Assembly: GCA_028023455.1 (NCBI GenBank)
Contig: JAQFVV010006273.1
Span: 4,881,128 to 4,945,127, forward strand
Direction: 5' to 3'
DNA from: Epiperipatus broadwayi
Lineage: Eukaryota; Onychophora; Udeonychophora; Euonychophora; Peripatidae
DNA length: 64,000 nucleotides
Below the pieces are notes generated by a model, which was given only the letters and a program-made list of their open reading frames with translations, did not search any database and was not told the origin of the DNA. The number at the start of each line of letters is the position of its first letter. Position 1 is the first letter of the stretch. A program made the translations under genes and the position numbers. This document shows, piece by piece, positions 61,460 to 64,000 of the stretch.

Positions 61460-64000
61460 CTATAGCTTTGATAAGATCTTTATATAGTAAGCTTCTAGTA
61501 AATTAATTGAAAAATGAAAATAAAGATAATGTATTTATACAATATGCTTCTAGTATGTTAATTTAAAAATTAAAATAAAGTTCATTTTTAAATGTATTTT
61601 AAATTTAAAAATTACAAAACAAAATTAAACTCTTTTCCCCTTCATTTCATATTTATAACATCAAATAAACAAAAATATTTGACTATTTTATCAATGGATC
61701 AGCACTATCTCATGCTTATCATACACAGCTGCTTATTATTTTATGAATTTCAGTTTATTATGATAGCTCAAACCTAATCAAATCTTGTATATTTGACATC
61801 TATGTTGAAGCAAATATATGCAGCACTATTTAAACAATTTTTTACTAATATCAGTTGCACTAATAGTTAATCACTTATTTCAACTGCTGATGTCTAAACA
61901 CTTTTTTTTATTAGTTTTGGCAAGATCTTTAATTATGTTTTAGATGCAGTCATAATACGTTTTTATAATTATATTTAAAAATGAAATACTGTAAAATTAT
62001 TTTTGGTTTACATATTTCCAGTTCATGTTGAACTCATTTCATAAAAGAAATAAAATTTATTTAAAACATCAAACCGAGTTTGGATTCATTATTGAACCTT
62101 ATGAAGATGTCTACTCATTTATAATAACACAACAAACGTTTGTATAGCAATTTTACATTATTTAAATTATAATACAATAAAAGTACTAAAAGTAAATTAG
62201 ATTATTTAATAAATAAAAACTTATTATCTAATTTTTTAGTTTACAAAACACATCTACAAAAAATAATATTTTAAATATACTTTTAAAGTTCCAAATAATC
62301 CAACAATGACCATTTTCCATCTAATTTTACTGGGCCTTTAATCATAATTAAACATTTGTTTATATTTCCCTGAACATATAAAGTTTCATAACATTTTATT
62401 TCTTTGTACTTTTTAATATATTTTACTATTTAAATTTTTTAAATAATTCATTCTATGACTGGCATATAATATAGGAATACAAATGAATAATCACAAACAA
62501 ATAAATAACAAATCAGCATCAGAATTCAATATATGTAAAAATAAGTTATAAAAATGGGCAACACAAACAATTATCATTAGGAAACAATAGTCAATCTTTG
62601 TGACTAGATTTAAAAGAAACTTACCAAAAAGTCTTAGGCTAATTCTCATCTAGTTTATGCATAATTTGAGGCATAGTATTATAAAAGCAATCATCAAAAT
62701 TTCAGCTACACATATATATATATATATGTTAAAACAACTATAAAAGTAATCCTATATCAAGAATTCTAAAATTATGATATCAATACTGATCATCATCAAA
62801 GTTAAGACCATTTGGTGCCCAGAATGTACTGGCCTTCATTAGATTAGTGATTATCTTTGAAAAACATATAAACAAAATAAGTGGAAATAAACCAAAACTT
62901 TTATTACCTTAGCACAATATAAATAATTCTAAAGAAAAATACATAGATATACTCTTATACAAACAAATATATATTTAGATTTGGAATCACATAAACTCTC
63001 ATGATAGTGGACAAGAGAGAATACAAACAATGTATTCTAGCATTAAAGAATTTCAATGAAACAAATTAATGACAATTAAATTTATTGACTAAAAATAAAA
63101 GATCTACCATTTAATTCAAATAAATCCTTCTGATTTTGATTAACAAATATCAGATATAGCCATAAATGACAAAGTAAACTATTTAAAGTTTAATGCATAG
63201 ATATATAAATATCCATAAATATTAAATAACCGTATGCACACATGTGCATGTCTAATAATAATTAAAAATTCCAATCATTAATAAACAAAAAATAATCTAT
63301 TTTAACCAAATATAAGAAATTAAAAATTATACACATATATATACACATAATATTTTAATTATTAATTTAAATTATCTTTATATTGCAAACTGTTATTTAA
63401 AAATCTTAAATTTGTAAACAATTTTTTATGTTACAAAAACCTTTCTTTTTGTTGAAAGTTATTTTCTAAATTGAAACATATTTTTCTTATAAATGACAAA
63501 ATAATATTTTAAGAAAATATACTTAGAGTTTCTATTTTTTAGTAGATCTTTCATTGATCAGTCACTTTTTTTTCGGCTCATTTTATTTAAAAGTTGCTTA
63601 CATCCAGAGATTGTAAAAAACATTCACTCTAAAAAAAGTGAAATAAAATGACTGATAGTTTTTTCAATATCCAACCTTTTTAACTAATAGCATTATATAT
63701 ATATGTATTTTACCATTAGTTATTTTTTTATTTATATGGCTACAATTATATATGATACAACATATATATGATTGATAATAGATTTTTTCCCTATACTTCA
63801 TATATACATAAGTAGTGTATAAATAAAATATGGCATAAGAATCTCTGAAATGGGTTTACTTTTTGATTACCAAGTAGTCAAGATAAATGACAGTAGTTGT
63901 CAATACAGTATAGTTCTTCTAATATCCAAATTTACCAATAGTTAGTGATAGTTTGATACACACACATGAACTATGAAGTACACATAGTAGACGATGTGCT
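61460..64000. other. Non-coding AT-rich DNA
   Basis: No element or gene established. A 27-bp exon-like segment (63602-63628, minus) and a short coding-like stretch (about 62786-62855, minus) are discussed elsewhere. Confidence 0.45.

Noticed and set aside
62635-62720. Exon on the minus strand with donor GTAAGT near 62620
   Set aside because: All three frames between the only acceptor and the donor contain stops.
62786-62855. Possible terminal exon on the minus strand (MKASTFWAPNGLNFDDDQY then stop)
   Set aside because: Coding-like by eye but only about 23 codons, weak acceptor, no linked exons.

Overview
The window is very AT-rich (well above 70 % by eye) animal nuclear DNA. It consists almost entirely of decayed transposable elements, simple repeats and unassigned intronic or intergenic sequence. 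I found no intact protein-coding gene, rRNA, tRNA or CRISPR array. No prokaryotic features are present. The mix of apurinic-endonuclease LINEs (RTE-like and L1/Tx1-like), an IS1595/Merlin-type DNA transposon, fold-back elements, candidate solo LTRs and a hammerhead-like motif fits an invertebrate, probably an arthropod or another AT-rich protostome or cnidarian. The sequence does not let me name the species.

Layout. 70-1322: plus-strand remnant of an RTE-like LINE reverse transcriptase. 1329-3775: non-autonomous element with about 210-bp terminal inverted repeats (TIRs). 4861 to about 6480: possible LTR-type insertion. 8000-13990: a nearly full-length but broken two-ORF LINE on the minus strand, the main coding relic here. 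Its ORF1 has CCHC knuckles; its ORF2 has an AP-type endonuclease, a reverse transcriptase and a C-terminal CCHC. 14.0-20.9 kb: T-rich non-coding DNA with two related ends. 20.9-35.4 kb: non-coding DNA with small inverted repeats and a diverged 2.3-kb direct duplication (27.2-29.4 and 31.2-33.5 kb) that brackets a ruined coiled-coil ORF on the minus strand. 35459-37642: candidate solo LTR. 38170-38905: second RTE-like LINE fragment.

The most informative structure is 43898-51666. It is a Merlin/IS1595-like DNA transposon with kilobase-scale TIRs, an 8/9-matching 9-bp target duplication and a transposase relic in the centre. A 3.2-kb TG...CA insertion is nested in its left arm. A diverged local duplicate of the host sequence at about 52.9 kb carries the uninterrupted target, so the ends can be set by comparison. 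The TIRs hold about 12 copies of an E-box-like palindrome.

The right end (54-64 kb) holds a small reverse-transcriptase scrap, two short fold-back or TIR elements, a degenerate type-I hammerhead ribozyme motif at about 58.6 kb and a 1.6-kb near-perfect palindrome (59.8-61.5 kb). In the palindrome, two copies of one element 3' end lie head to head. A few short exon-like segments with good splice sites are reported only as hypotheses.
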